The notes under the pieces were generated by a model. It made no database searches. It saw nothing but the letters and a program-made list of their open reading frames with translations, and was not told the DNA's origin. Both the position numbers and the translations under genes were made by a program. 64,000 nt of DNA from Bacillota bacterium (GTDB lineage: Bacteria > Bacillota > Clostridia > Lachnospirales > Lachnospiraceae): NCBI GenBank assembly GCA_023409535.1, contig JAEYGZ010000039.1:124001-188000 (forward strand), written 5' to 3'. Shown here one piece after another: positions 33,050-42,026 of the stretch (position 1 is the first letter of the stretch; the number at the start of each line of letters is the position of its first letter).

Positions 33050-35299
33050 TTACAAGGCTGCCTTCTGCCCCTTATCTCCGCGCTTTCGCATGCGAACCTT
33101 CTTAGCGCTTAGCGTCTTATCATTATACCGGAAGCTTTCCGCATTTTGGTTCATAGCGGCGGCAAAGGTTACGCTGTCATTCTTGTCCAGGGTAATGGCC
33201 TTCACGCCGCGGCTGGTCTTCTTCAGCTCACTTACCTCAGAGAGGGGAAAGCCAAGGGATAAGCCCTTTTCCGTAAGGATAATTACCTTTAAATTACCGG
33301 CAAGCACTTCATGGCCGGACATTAGGTTTATCGCAACCAATTCGTCTTTCTCATCAAGCTTTGTGGAAGCGATCTGAGAGCGGTTGGTTTCAAATTCCAC
33401 ACCGGATACCTGTTTGATAAAGCCTGCTTTGGTGGTAAATAAAAGCTGGGATTCAAAGAGCTGCTCAAAGGAGGTATATTGAATGACAGTTTCCTTATTC
33501 AGCTTGCACAGGGTATGAATTAATACGCCCTTATCCTTCATCTTACACTTGGGAATTGCTTCAGCCTTTACCTGATACATATTGCCTTCGGCAGTGAATA
33601 CACAGAGCTTGTCCGTATTCTTCATCATAATGATATGAACAAATTCCTTCAGGTTATCTTCGGAGGCTCTGGTGTAACTGGTCATATCCACGGACTTGGT
33701 ATAGCCGAAGCGGTCAATCAGAACATAGATATCCTCAATCTTCACTTCCTCTACATATTCGGAGATCGTCGCATTCGCCAGCATGGTTCTGCGCTCTCTG
33801 TGGAAGATCTTCTTATATTCTCTTAAGCGTCCCTTGATCACCTTATATAATTCCCTGGTGTCACCGAGAATTTTCTTATATTCTTCAATGGAGGATACCA
33901 GAGAATCATTTTCCTCATGCAGTTTAAGAATTTCAAGTCCGATCAATTTGCTTAACTGCATGGCGAGGATGGCATCTGCCTGGCGCTCTGTGAAGTTTAG
34001 CCCGGTAGCCTCTAGCTGTGAGCTGGGATTCTTAAATTTAATTCCCTCAATATTACCTTCTGTCAAGCAAGCCTTTGCCTGCTTAATAGAAGTACTTCCC
34101 CTTAATATCTCTATGATCAGGTCGATCACATCGGTTGCCTTGATCAAGCCGCCTACAATCTCCAGGCGTTTGATTGCCTTATCCAGTAAGAACTCATATT
34201 CCTTGGTGTAAAGCTCTACCTGGAAGTCCACGAATTCACTGATGATATTTTTGAGGTTAAATATAATGGGCTGCTGTTCCTTGACGGCAAGCAGGTTGGC
34301 CGCATAGGTATCCTCCATGCAGGTCTTCTTGTAGAGGCCGTTCAGGAGATTATCCAGATCGCGGTCCTTCTTCACCTCAATAACAACGCGGATGCCTTCC
34401 TTGGAGGATTCATCCCGTACATCATAGATTTCATCAAACACCTTGTCTTTAATCAGATTTGCCAGATTTTCCACAAGCTTTGTCTTGTTGCCTGCGATGG
34501 TATAGGGAATCTCGGTGATAACAATATTTCTGCGGCCGTTTTCCCCATTCTCTATCTCCACCTTGGAGCGTACACGGATCTTGCCTTCCCCGGCTTCATA
34601 CAGGGAATACATGTCATCCTGATTGATGATGATACCTCCGGTAGGAAAATCCGGGGCAGGTATGTATTCCATCAGCTTTCTTATGGTAATATTCGGATTA
34701 TCCATGTAGGCAATAACACCGTCGATGACCTCATCCGGATTATGGGGCGGAATATTGGTGGCCATTCCGACAGCAATACCGGTAGTTCCGTTGATCAGCA
34801 GGTTGGGGATCATGGCAGGAAGAACGGTAGGTTCCTTTTCGCTGTCATCAAAGTTAGGACTGAATTCAATTAATCCTTTTTCTAAATGGTCTAATAAAGC
34901 CATGGAGCCGGGAGATAATCTTGCTTCGGTATAACGCATGGCGGCAGCGCCGTCACCGTCGATAGAGCCGAAGTTGCCATGACCGTCAACCAGAGGCAGC
35001 ATCATGGAATAATCTTCTGTCATGTGTACCAGGGCATCGTATATGGAGCTGTCGCCGTGGGGGTGGTATTTACCCATAGTATCCCCGACGATACGGGCGC
35101 TCTTTCTATGAGGCTTTGCGGGATCCAATCCCAGCTCCACCATGGAATACAGGATTCTTCTTTGTACCGGCTTTAAGCCGTCCCGTACATCGGGAAGAGC
35201 GCGTGCGATAATAACGCTCATGGCATAATCGCGGTAGCTGTTCTTCATCTCCTCGGAAAAATCCATCTGTATGATTTGATCGCTTTGTTTCTTTAACAC
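33050..35299 (-). CDS. parC: DNA topoisomerase IV subunit A (type IIA topoisomerase)
   Basis: A 749-residue GyrA/ParC-family subunit that cuts and rejoins DNA. The N-terminus has YAMSVIIARALPDVRDGL, the quinolone-region segment GKYHPHGDSSIYDAL (Ser84 in the wild-type state), and the catalytic Tyr123 in AMRYTEARLS. A coiled-coil follows, then a beta-pinwheel from about residue 500. The GyrA-box (QRRGGKG) is absent and the protein is shorter than usual GyrA, which with the location away from recF and dnaA favours topoisomerase IV over gyrase. The start is GTG (35299-35297), with GGAGG six bases upstream. It follows parE by 56 nt. Confidence 0.85.
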   Translation of the reverse strand: MLKKQSDQIIQMDFSEEMKNSYRDYAMSVIIARALPDVRDGLKPVQRRILYSMVELGLDPAKPHRKSARIVGDTMGKYHPHGDSSIYDALVHMTEDYSMMLPLVDGHGNFGSIDGDGAAAMRYTEARLSPGSMALLDHLEKGLIEFSPNFDDSEKEPTVLPAMIPNLLINGTTGIAVGMATNIPPHNPDEVIDGVIAYMDNPNITIRKLMEYIPAPDFPTGGIIINQDDMYSLYEAGEGKIRVRSKVEIENGENGRRNIVITEIPYTIAGNKTKLVENLANLIKDKVFDEIYDVRDESSKEGIRVVIEVKKDRDLDNLLNGLYKKTCMEDTYAANLLAVKEQQPIIFNLKNIISEFVDFQVELYTKEYEFLLDKAIKRLEIVGGLIKATDVIDLIIEILRGSTSIKQAKACLTEGNIEGIKFKNPSSQLEATGLNFTERQADAILAMQLSKLIGLEILKLHEENDSLVSSIEEYKKILGDTRELYKVIKGRLREYKKIFHRERRTMLANATISEYVEEVKIEDIYVLIDRFGYTKSVDMTSYTRASEDNLKEFVHIIMMKNTDKLCVFTAEGNMYQVKAEAIPKCKMKDKGVLIHTLCKLNKETVIQYTSFEQLFESQLLFTTKAGFIKQVSGVEFETNRSQIASTKLDEKDELVAINLMSGHEVLAGNLKVIILTEKGLSLGFPLSEVSELKKTSRGVKAITLDKNDSVTFAAAMNQNAESFRYNDKTLSAKKVRMRKRGDKGQKAAL

Positions 35300-35355
35300 A
35301 GGAAACCTCCGTTCTACATTTTATCATCGTGAATTATCCTTTTGTCATTCACAAT

Positions 35356-37284
35356 TTAAATATCCACCTTGGCGTATTTTGCTTCATCCATGATGAAGGT
35401 TCTTCGGGGAGGAACATTACTGCTCATAAGCATTGTGGTAATCTCATCCGCTTCAACCGTATCACTGATGGTGATCTGTGCAAGGGTTCTGCTCTCCGGA
35501 TCCAGTGTGGTTTCCCACAGCTGATGGGCATCCATCTCACCCAGGCCTTTATAACGCTGGAGGCTTATTATCTTATAACCTTCCTTACGGAACTTTTCAA
35601 GCTCGAAATCATTGAATAAATAGCTGGACTGCTTTGCCTTCCTGCCTTTTACGGTTGCTTCATATTCCACCTTATATAGCGGCGGCAGACCGCGGTATAC
35701 CTTTCCCTCCAGTATTAATTCCGGCATGAAACGGTAGAAGAAGGTCAGCAGCAGGGTACTGATATGGGCACCGTCTACATCGGCATCGGTTAATATGATA
35801 ATCTTATCATAGCGAAGCTTTGTGAGATCGAATTCATCACCGATTCCGCAGCCAAAGGAGGCAATCATCTGTTTAATTTCATTATTTACAAGGATTTTCT
35901 CAAGGGTTGCCTTCTCTACATTCAGGATCTTACCGCGAAGCGGAAGCACAGCCTGTGTCCTTCTGTTTCTTGCGGTCTTTACGGTACCGCCCGCAGAATC
36001 ACCCTCGACGATATATAACTCACATTCCTCCGGCTTCTTGGAGGAGCAGGAGGCCAGCTTGCTTCTGGTATCCACATCGCTTAACTGCTTCATCACCGCA
36101 ACTCTTGCCTTGTCACTGGCACGTCTTGCATTAAAGGATTTGAGAGAGTTATCGAGGATGCTTCGCAGTACCTCCACATGCTTATCAAACCAGCGCTGTG
36201 CCTCCGTGGAGAAGACATCATCCACAGCACTCTTGGCATCGGTATTGCCAAGCTTGGTTTTGGTCTGGCCCTCAAACTGGGGATCCGGATGCTTGATGGA
36301 GATGATGGCAACCAGTCCGTTACGAATATCCTTGCCGTCAAAGTTCTCATCCTTATCCTTTAAGATGCCAAGCTCCCTGGCATACTGGTTCATGACACGG
36401 GTCAAGCCTGTCTTAAAACCGGTTACCAAAGTACCGCCGTCTACCACGTTGATGCGGTTACAATACGCATTGATCTGCTCGGTATAGCTGTCGGTATACT
36501 GGAGGGCAACCTCCACCTCGATATCTCCGCTTTTTCCCTCCAGATATACCGGCTCCTCATGAAGGGGTGACATCTCACGGGTCAGGTAGGAGACAAAGCT
36601 TTTGATACCGAACTGCTCCTGATAGCTCTTTGCGGTTCCGGTAATCTGATCGGTAAAGTTAATCAGCAGGTTCTTATTTAAATATGCGATTTCTTTTAAT
36701 TTCTTATGAATGATATCAGCTTTAAATTCTACAGTCTCAAAAATAGTCTCATCCGGATAGAAGGTGACCTTAGTTCCCGTATCTGATTTGTTGCACTTTC
36801 CTACAACAGGAAGCAAACCGTTTTCTAAAGCTACGATGGGATGACCGCCGTTTGTATATTCATCCCGGTAGATCTTTCCGTCATTCCTTACCTCTACAAT
36901 CATACGCTTGGACAGCGCATTTACAACGGACGCACCCACACCGTGCAGGCCGCCGGATACCTTATAGACGGAATTGCCGAACTTGCCGCCGGCATGGAGT
37001 ATGGTATAAACTACGCGGACGGTGGGGATTTTCTTTGTCGGATGAATGTCAACCGGTACGCCCCGTCCATTGTCACAGATTTCAACTCCGCCGTCCTTTA
37101 ACAGTGTGACATCAATCTTCGTACAGAAGCCTGCCAGATGCTCGTCCACACCATTATCGATGATCTCCCAGATGAGATGGTGAAGGCCTCTCGGACCGGT
37201 GCTTCCGATATACATACCGGGACGCTTTCTGACTGCTTCCAGACCCTCTAACACAACGATTTGACTGCCGTTATATTGTTCCAT
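35356..37284 (-). CDS. parE: DNA topoisomerase IV subunit B (type IIA topoisomerase)
   Basis: A 642-residue GyrB/ParE-family ATPase subunit, partner of the downstream parC. It shows the GHKL ATP-binding residues (IIDNGVDEHLAGFC, DNGRGVPVDIHP, GGLHGVGASVVNALS), the transducer domain, and the TOPRIM domain with EGDSAGG and DADVDGAHI, ending in RRTFIMDEAKYAKVDI. The length is normal for ParE. The ATG at 37284 has AAGGGG upstream. An extended -10 (37362-37370) on the minus strand is the likely promoter. Assignment as topoisomerase IV rather than a second gyrase rests on gene context and the parC features. Confidence 0.87.
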   Translation of the reverse strand: MEQYNGSQIVVLEGLEAVRKRPGMYIGSTGPRGLHHLIWEIIDNGVDEHLAGFCTKIDVTLLKDGGVEICDNGRGVPVDIHPTKKIPTVRVVYTILHAGGKFGNSVYKVSGGLHGVGASVVNALSKRMIVEVRNDGKIYRDEYTNGGHPIVALENGLLPVVGKCNKSDTGTKVTFYPDETIFETVEFKADIIHKKLKEIAYLNKNLLINFTDQITGTAKSYQEQFGIKSFVSYLTREMSPLHEEPVYLEGKSGDIEVEVALQYTDSYTEQINAYCNRINVVDGGTLVTGFKTGLTRVMNQYARELGILKDKDENFDGKDIRNGLVAIISIKHPDPQFEGQTKTKLGNTDAKSAVDDVFSTEAQRWFDKHVEVLRSILDNSLKSFNARRASDKARVAVMKQLSDVDTRSKLASCSSKKPEECELYIVEGDSAGGTVKTARNRRTQAVLPLRGKILNVEKATLEKILVNNEIKQMIASFGCGIGDEFDLTKLRYDKIIILTDADVDGAHISTLLLTFFYRFMPELILEGKVYRGLPPLYKVEYEATVKGRKAKQSSYLFNDFELEKFRKEGYKIISLQRYKGLGEMDAHQLWETTLDPESRTLAQITISDTVEADEITTMLMSSNVPPRRTFIMDEAKYAKVDI

Positions 37285-37330
37285 GGTAATACCCCTTTTT
37301 TATTTTATTCACTCAATTCAATATCTTGTA

Positions 37331-37370
37331 GTTTGATATCATTCAAACCACATCCCATTGCATTATATCA
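37331..37370 (-). promoter_or_regulatory. Likely parE promoter with a small palindrome
   Basis: On the minus strand TGATATAAT (37362-37370) is a good extended -10, with no convincing -35. Between it and the gene lies GTTTGATATCATTCAAAC (37331-37348), whose 6-bp arms are perfectly inverted and could be an operator. Confidence 0.45.
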
Positions 37371-37511
37371 TACCGTTTACAAAAATACCATAAGTTTCAG
37401 CAATCATACGTTCGCATAAGAACATAAGAATTTCGTCCTATTATTGGAAGATTCGCCGAATTGGAAATAGAAATCAGGTGTAAAATTTTTGTTATTTTTT
37501 TAAAAAAGTGA

Positions 37512-37539
37512 TTGAAAAAAAGCTGGAATGATGTATAAT
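37512..37539 (+). promoter_or_regulatory. lysA promoter
   Basis: TTGAAA (37512-37517) and TATAAT (37534-37539) with a 16-bp spacer. It predicts an untranslated leader of nearly 300 nt. Confidence 0.6.
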
Positions 37540-37545
37540 TAGGAA

Positions 37546-37842
37546 CAATAATTATTCATTCATAATTCATAATGGTCATTGTCAAATGATACCCCCTTCG
37601 ATGTTGAGCGTTAGGGGGAATTCTTGCTTTTGTCGAAAAAGGCGCATAAATTAGAACAATATAAAATATTAATTTGAAAGTATATTTATACATTCTGCCG
37701 TAGGGAATTAACCTGAGAAGACGGAATGAATAAAATAAAAGATAAGATATATGGAGGTTACAAAGTGAATTGAAAGCAATTCACTTTCCAAATAGTATGC
37801 TGACACCGAACCCCGCGGTTACCGGCAGTATGGAGGATTATT
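37546..37842 (+). promoter_or_regulatory. Long structured leader of lysA
   Basis: The leader contains four hairpins: CCCCCT/AGGGGG (37592-37597 and 37613-37618); CATT and CCGT with ACGGAATG (37691-37701 and 37721-37728); an 11-bp perfect stem with a 4-nt loop (37762-37772 and 37777-37787); and AACC/GGTT near 37809-37820 just before the lysA ribosome binding site. GGAGG at 37753-37757 precedes GTG AAT TGA (37765-37773), a two-codon ORF with correct spacing, and an overlapping five-codon ORF (37751-37768) ends in a Lys codon. I see no match to the lysine riboswitch core. Function is inferred only from length and structure. Confidence 0.45.
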
Positions 37843-39099
37843 ATGAAAACACCGTTTGTTACTCTGAAACAGCTGCAAGAAATTACAAAAACCTACCCGA
37901 CCCCCTTTCATATCTATGATGAGAAGGGAATTCGGGAAAATGCCAGAAAGCTTTACAAAGCATTTGCCTGGAATAAGGGATTTAAGGAATATTTTGCGGT
38001 AAAGGCGACACCAAACCCCTATATTATCAATATATTGAAAGAAGAAGGCTGCGGTGTCGACTGCTCCTCGCTTACGGAGCTGATGCTCTCGGAGGCGGTC
38101 GGTTACTCGGGAGATGATATCATGTTCTCCTCCAATGCCACTCCTGCGGAAGAATTTGTGAAGGCGGCAAGCCTCAATTCGATTATTAATCTGGATGATT
38201 ATACCCACATTGATTTTCTGGAAAAGACCGTCGGCATACCTGAGACCATCTGCTGCCGTTACAATCCGGGCGGTGTGTTTAAGACAGCCAACGGAATTAT
38301 GGATAATCCGGGTGATGCGAAGTATGGCTTTACCAAAGAGCAGTTAATCGACGGGTTTAAGAAATTAAAAGAAAAAGGTGCCAAGGCCTTTGGTATTCAT
38401 TCTTTTCTTGCCAGCAATACCGCGACGGATGAATATTATCCCACCCTGGCAGCCATACTGTTTGAGCTGGCTGTAGAGTTGAAGGAAAAGACCGGTGCGG
38501 ATATCAAATTCATTAATTTGTCCGGCGGAGTTGGAATTCCCTACAGACCCAATACCAGAGCAAATGATATTATGGCCATAGGCGAAGGTGTAAGAAAAGC
38601 CTATGAACGAATTCTGATACCGGCAGGTATGGGTGATGTCGCGATTTATACGGAGCTCGGACGGTTTATGCTGGCTCCTTACGGTCATTTGGTTGCCACG
38701 GCGATCCATGAGAAGCACATTTATAAGGAATACATCGGACTGGATGCCTGTGCGGTCAACTTAATGAGGCCTGCCATGTATGGAGCTTATCATCATATCA
38801 CAGTCGTGGGTAAGGAAAAAGCTTCCCATGACCATAAATATGACATCACCGGTTCCCTGTGTGAAAACAATGATAAATTCGCCGTCGACCGGATGCTTCC
38901 GAAGATCGATATCGGTGATTATATCGTTATTCATGACACCGGTGCACATGGGTTTTCCATGGGTTATAATTATAACGGCAAGCTGAAATCCGCGGAGCTT
39001 CTGCTGAAGGAGGATAAATCGGTACAGCTGATCAGAAGAGCGGAAACACCGAAAGATTATTTTGCCACATTTGATTTCAGTAACATTTTTTATTCATAA
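37843..39099 (+). CDS. lysA: Diaminopimelate decarboxylase
   Basis: A 418-residue fold type III PLP enzyme that makes L-lysine from meso-diaminopimelate. The PLP lysine is Lys54 in EYFAVKATPNP; the glycine-rich phosphate loop is NLSGGVGIPY; and the partner-subunit residues appear in GSLCENNDKFAVDR near residues 338-351. FGIHSFLASNT and RFMLAPYGHLVATAIHEK are also family features. It is of the slightly divergent group found in Clostridia and Bacteroidetes rather than the B. subtilis type. GGAGG lies six bases before the ATG. It is probably a single-gene unit with its long leader as the control point; no clear terminator follows. Confidence 0.93.
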   Translation: MKTPFVTLKQLQEITKTYPTPFHIYDEKGIRENARKLYKAFAWNKGFKEYFAVKATPNPYIINILKEEGCGVDCSSLTELMLSEAVGYSGDDIMFSSNATPAEEFVKAASLNSIINLDDYTHIDFLEKTVGIPETICCRYNPGGVFKTANGIMDNPGDAKYGFTKEQLIDGFKKLKEKGAKAFGIHSFLASNTATDEYYPTLAAILFELAVELKEKTGADIKFINLSGGVGIPYRPNTRANDIMAIGEGVRKAYERILIPAGMGDVAIYTELGRFMLAPYGHLVATAIHEKHIYKEYIGLDACAVNLMRPAMYGAYHHITVVGKEKASHDHKYDITGSLCENNDKFAVDRMLPKIDIGDYIVIHDTGAHGFSMGYNYNGKLKSAELLLKEDKSVQLIRRAETPKDYFATFDFSNIFYS

Positions 39100-39198
39100 A
39101 AGAAAAGAATATTTTAGTTGTATTGAAGATAAGATATATAAGACTGTAAACGGATTAATTCATTTATATAGTAAGAAGTCAGCCAAAAGGGATTAAGG

Positions 39199-39227
39199 TT
39201 GACAAGATTCGGTCAATACGTTATAAT
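39199..39227 (+). promoter_or_regulatory. greA-lysS promoter
   Basis: TTGACA (39199-39204), a 17-bp spacer and TATAAT (39222-39227): a full consensus SigA promoter, with a leader of about 45 nt. Confidence 0.92.
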
Positions 39228-39280
39228 ACGTTGAATGTATTGTATGTTGTATAAAAAGCAATATGGAGGAAGGGTGTTTT

Positions 39281-39763
39281 ATGGTAGAAAAAAAGAACAT
39301 ATTGACTTATGAGGGATTACGACAGCTGGAAGATGAGCTTCATGATCTGAAAGTAAACCAGAGAAAAAACGTTGCACAGAAGATTAAAGAAGCGAGAGAG
39401 CAAGGGGACCTTTCGGAGAATGCAGAATACGATGCAGCGAAGGATGAACAGAGAGATATTGAGGCCAGAATTGAAGAAATCGATAAGATTCTGAAGAATG
39501 CCGAAGTCGTAGTTGAAGACGAAGTTGATGTGAATGTAATCAATATTGGATGCAAAGTTACTATTTTAGATATGGAATATGATGAGAAATTGGAATACAA
39601 GCTGGTAGGCTCTACTGAGGCGAACAGCTTAAGGGGCAAGATTTCCAATGAATCCCCGTTAGGAAGGGCACTGATCGGTGCCAAAGTAGGCGATGTAGTT
39701 AGCGTAGATGCTCACGCCGGTACAATGCAGTATAAGATATTAAAGATAGACAGATCAAATTAG
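39281..39763 (+). CDS. greA: Transcription elongation factor GreA
   Basis: A 160-residue GreA, which rescues backtracked RNA polymerase by stimulating cleavage of the nascent RNA. The N-terminal coiled coil carries the acidic tip residues in GDLSENAEYDAAKDEQ, and the C-terminal FKBP-like domain ends with SPLGRALIGAKVGDVVSV. The start at ATG 39281 has GGAGGAAGGG upstream; the longer frame from 39263 begins inside that site. lysS follows after 11 nt, the usual greA-lysS operon of Firmicutes. Confidence 0.97.
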   Translation: MVEKKNILTYEGLRQLEDELHDLKVNQRKNVAQKIKEAREQGDLSENAEYDAAKDEQRDIEARIEEIDKILKNAEVVVEDEVDVNVINIGCKVTILDMEYDEKLEYKLVGSTEANSLRGKISNESPLGRALIGAKVGDVVSVDAHAGTMQYKILKIDRSN

Positions 39764-39774
39764 AGGTGAAATAC

Positions 39775-41262
39775 ATGGCTGATGAAAGAGTTCAGGCAGA
39801 GCAGGATTTAGGCGAACTGTTAAAGGTAAGAAGAACAAAGCTTGCCGAGCTTCAGGAAAATGATAAGGATCCGTTCCGGATTATGAAGTATCATGTGACC
39901 AATCATTCCGGTGATATTATAAATAATTTTGAAGCATTTGAAGGAAAATGCGTTTCTGTCGCTGGGCGTGTTATGTCCAAGCGAATTATGGGAAAGGCAT
40001 CTTTTTGTAATATCAGGGATATTCAAGGTGATATTCAGACTTATGTGAAAAGAGACGATATCGGTGAAGAGCCCTATGCGGAATTTAAGAAATTTGATAT
40101 CGGTGATATCGTCGGTATTGAGGGTGAAGTATTCAAGACCCATACCGGGGAAGTATCCGTGAAAGCGCATAGTATCGTTCTGTTAACCAAGAGTCTGCAG
40201 ATTCTGCCGGAGAAGTTCCATGGACTGAAGGATACGGATACCAGATACAGACAAAGATACGTAGATTTAATTGTAAATCCTGAGGTTCGCGATACTTTCA
40301 TCAAGCGCTCCGCAATCATCCGGGAGATCCGTAATTATCTGGATAATAAAGAATTTATTGAGGTTGAGACACCGGTTCTGGTACCCAATGCCGGAGGTGC
40401 CGCTGCAAAGCCGTTTAATACACATCACAATGCATTGGATGAAGATCTGCACTTAAGAATTTCCCTGGAATTATATTTAAAACGTCTGATTGTAGGCGGT
40501 TTAGAGAGAGTTTATGAGATCGGCAGGGTATTTCGTAACGAAGGCTTGTCAGTAAGGCATAATCCGGAGTTTACGCTGCTGGAGCTTTATCAGGCCTATA
40601 CAGACTATTATGGAATGATGGATCTTGTGGAAGAATTGTTTCGCACTGTGGCAACAAAGGTGCTTGGAACCACAACCATCACCTATGACGGTGTGGAAAT
40701 CGATCTTGCTAAGCCCTTTGAGAGGCTTACCATGGTGGATGCAATTAAGAAATATGCAGGCATTGATTTTGATCAAATTCCTGACGAGGCGGCAGCAAAA
40801 GCCCTCGCAAAGGAACGCCATATAGAATTTGAAGACAGACATAAGAGAGGCGACATTATCAATTTGGTTTTTGAGGAATATGTAGAAGAACATTTGATGC
40901 AGCCGACCTTTATTATGGATCATCCGGTGGAAATCTCTCCGCTTGCCAGCAGAAAGCCTGGTAATCCGGATTATACGGAGCGCTTTGAGCTGTTTATCAC
41001 CAGACGTGAGATGGCTAACGCGTTCTCGGAGCTAAATGATCCGCTGGATCAAAGAGGCCGCTTTGAGGCACAGGAAGCACTGAGAGCAGCAGGAGATGAG
41101 GAAGCAAACCAGCTGGATGAGGATTTCTTAACCGCACTGGAATATGGTATGCCGCCCACAGGCGGTATCGGTATCGGCATCGACCGCTTTGTCATGCTTC
41201 TCACGGATTCCCAGGCGATCAGGGACGTACTACTGTTCCCGACGATGAAGAGCATTCGTTAG
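39775..41262 (+). CDS. lysS: Lysyl-tRNA synthetase (class II)
   Basis: A 495-residue class II LysRS. An N-terminal OB-fold anticodon-binding domain (residues 55-165, with VAGRVMSKRIMGKASF) precedes the catalytic core with motif 1 (FIEVETPVLVPNAGGAAAKPF), motif 2 (EIGRVFRNEGLSVRHNPEFT) and motif 3 (GGIGIGIDRFVMLLT). The length is normal. The ATG at 39775 has AGGTGA five bases upstream. It shares the greA promoter; a weak terminator lies about 200 bases downstream, at 41461. Confidence 0.98.
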   Translation: MADERVQAEQDLGELLKVRRTKLAELQENDKDPFRIMKYHVTNHSGDIINNFEAFEGKCVSVAGRVMSKRIMGKASFCNIRDIQGDIQTYVKRDDIGEEPYAEFKKFDIGDIVGIEGEVFKTHTGEVSVKAHSIVLLTKSLQILPEKFHGLKDTDTRYRQRYVDLIVNPEVRDTFIKRSAIIREIRNYLDNKEFIEVETPVLVPNAGGAAAKPFNTHHNALDEDLHLRISLELYLKRLIVGGLERVYEIGRVFRNEGLSVRHNPEFTLLELYQAYTDYYGMMDLVEELFRTVATKVLGTTTITYDGVEIDLAKPFERLTMVDAIKKYAGIDFDQIPDEAAAKALAKERHIEFEDRHKRGDIINLVFEEYVEEHLMQPTFIMDHPVEISPLASRKPGNPDYTERFELFITRREMANAFSELNDPLDQRGRFEAQEALRAAGDEEANQLDEDFLTALEYGMPPTGGIGIGIDRFVMLLTDSQAIRDVLLFPTMKSIR

Positions 41263-41460
41263 TGTATGGACTTACGGAGAGTTATGGAAATCCAAAGCGA
41301 TCCAAATTAGTCCAATGAAGACATAAAATTACAACAATCCTATTGGACAATATAGGATGTCAATGAGTTTGTATGGATTCAAATAAGTAAATCAGATAGC
41401 CTCTATGGATTGTGTTAAAGTGTGTCAGACAAGGGGCAGCCGGTTCAATAAATGATTGAA
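41263..41460. other. Spacer after lysS
   Basis: No ORF is visible. ATCCTAT/ATAGGAT (around 41337-41358) and the inverted TCCAAT/ATTGGA pair near 41311-41347 could form a hairpin, without a U-run. Confidence 0.4.
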
Positions 41461-41507
41461 AAGGCACTTACGTTTAGTTGAAAACTAGTTGTGGGTGTCT
41501 TTTTTGT
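41461..41507 (+). terminator. Probable terminator of greA-lysS
   Basis: AGGCACTTAC (41462-41471) pairs with GTGGGTGTCT (41491-41500), with three G-U pairs, and an inner TTTAGTTG/AACTAG helix, followed by TTTTTT. It lies immediately before the structured RNA. Confidence 0.6.
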
Positions 41508-41513
41508 GTGTTC

Positions 41514-41661
41514 TACGAGCGATGTACAGACGGGACGGAAGCTGACAGGTGAGAGCTTGCTCACAACCGGTCAGCTTACGAACCGGTTGTATAGCGCGAC
41601 ATGAGCAAAACATGCAAGTGTCTGCGAATGGCAGAGCTCGCAAGTTGAAATACATCTCGTA
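41514..41661 (+). ncRNA. Closed structured RNA of unassigned class
   Basis: A 148-nt domain closed by a long-range helix: TACGA plus GATGTA (41514-41518 and 41521-41526) pair with TACATC plus TCGTA (41651-41661), leaving only a 2-nt bulge. Inside are AAGCTGAC (41539-41546) with GTCAGCTT (41570-41577), capped by GTGAG/CTCAC (41549-41553, 41560-41564), and TCTGC/GCAGA (41621-41625, 41631-41635). CAACCGG in the first arm (41564-41570) can pair with CCGGTTG (41583-41589), a likely pseudoknot. The domain contains no ORF and is GC-richer than its flanks. From memory the size, setting and pseudoknot could fit the clostridial raiA RNA class, which I cannot verify. No clear promoter of its own is seen. 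Confidence 0.65.
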
Positions 41662-41678
41662 AAATCAAGGAGGTGTGT

Positions 41679-41765
41679 ATGAAAGAAAAGCAGGAAAGGG
41701 ATGAGGCCGTGGAAAGATTAGAGCAGGACCGTACTGAGAATGCCTTGATTACATTTTTACAATAG
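41679..41765 (+). CDS. 28-residue ORF after the structured RNA
   Basis: An ORF from ATG 41679 to TAG 41763, encoding a charged helical peptide (MKEKQERDEAVERLEQDR followed by TENALITFLQ). A near-perfect AAGGAGG (41668-41674) lies four bases upstream, and a strong terminator follows 47 nt later, so translation is credible. I do not recognise the peptide; it could be a short functional protein or the start of a truncated gene, since no homologous reading continues past the stop. Confidence 0.5.
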   Translation: MKEKQERDEAVERLEQDRTENALITFLQ

Positions 41766-41812
41766 ATATCTTCAATGAGGATTGTGTAACATAAGGATAT
41801 ACCAATGCATTT

Positions 41813-41856
41813 AAAACACACGCGGCTTATTTTAATATAGCCGCGTGTGTTTTGAA
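41813..41856. terminator. Strong hairpin terminator after the structured-RNA unit
   Basis: AAAACACACGCGGCT (41813-41827) pairs perfectly with AGCCGCGTGTGTTTT (41839-41853) across an 11-nt loop, with A and T ends suitable for termination in both directions. Confidence 0.92.
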
Positions 41857-42026
41857 ATTATGGCATTATAGGGGCTATAATAAAACGGCAGATGTGTTGG
41901 CGGTTGATCAACAAGGCATATCACTCTTTACAAAGCATCATTATGGTTAATAATAAATACACCGCGAATTTAGGGCTTATTTATAGATTGAGTCCCAGGG
42001 AATACAATAGTGTATAAATAAGAGTA

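Noticed and set aside
35822..36487. Plus-strand ORF of 221 codons within parE
   Set aside because: Antisense shadow of a conserved gene, with leucine- and serine-rich composition typical of such shadows.
37560..37842. Lysine riboswitch (L box) before lysA
   Set aside because: I could not find the conserved core segments; the hairpins present do not match the five-helix arrangement as I know it.
41400..41670. tRNA gene or group II intron end after lysS
   Set aside because: No T-loop (GTTCRA) with acceptor pairing and no domain V sequence are visible; the closing helix fits a different RNA.
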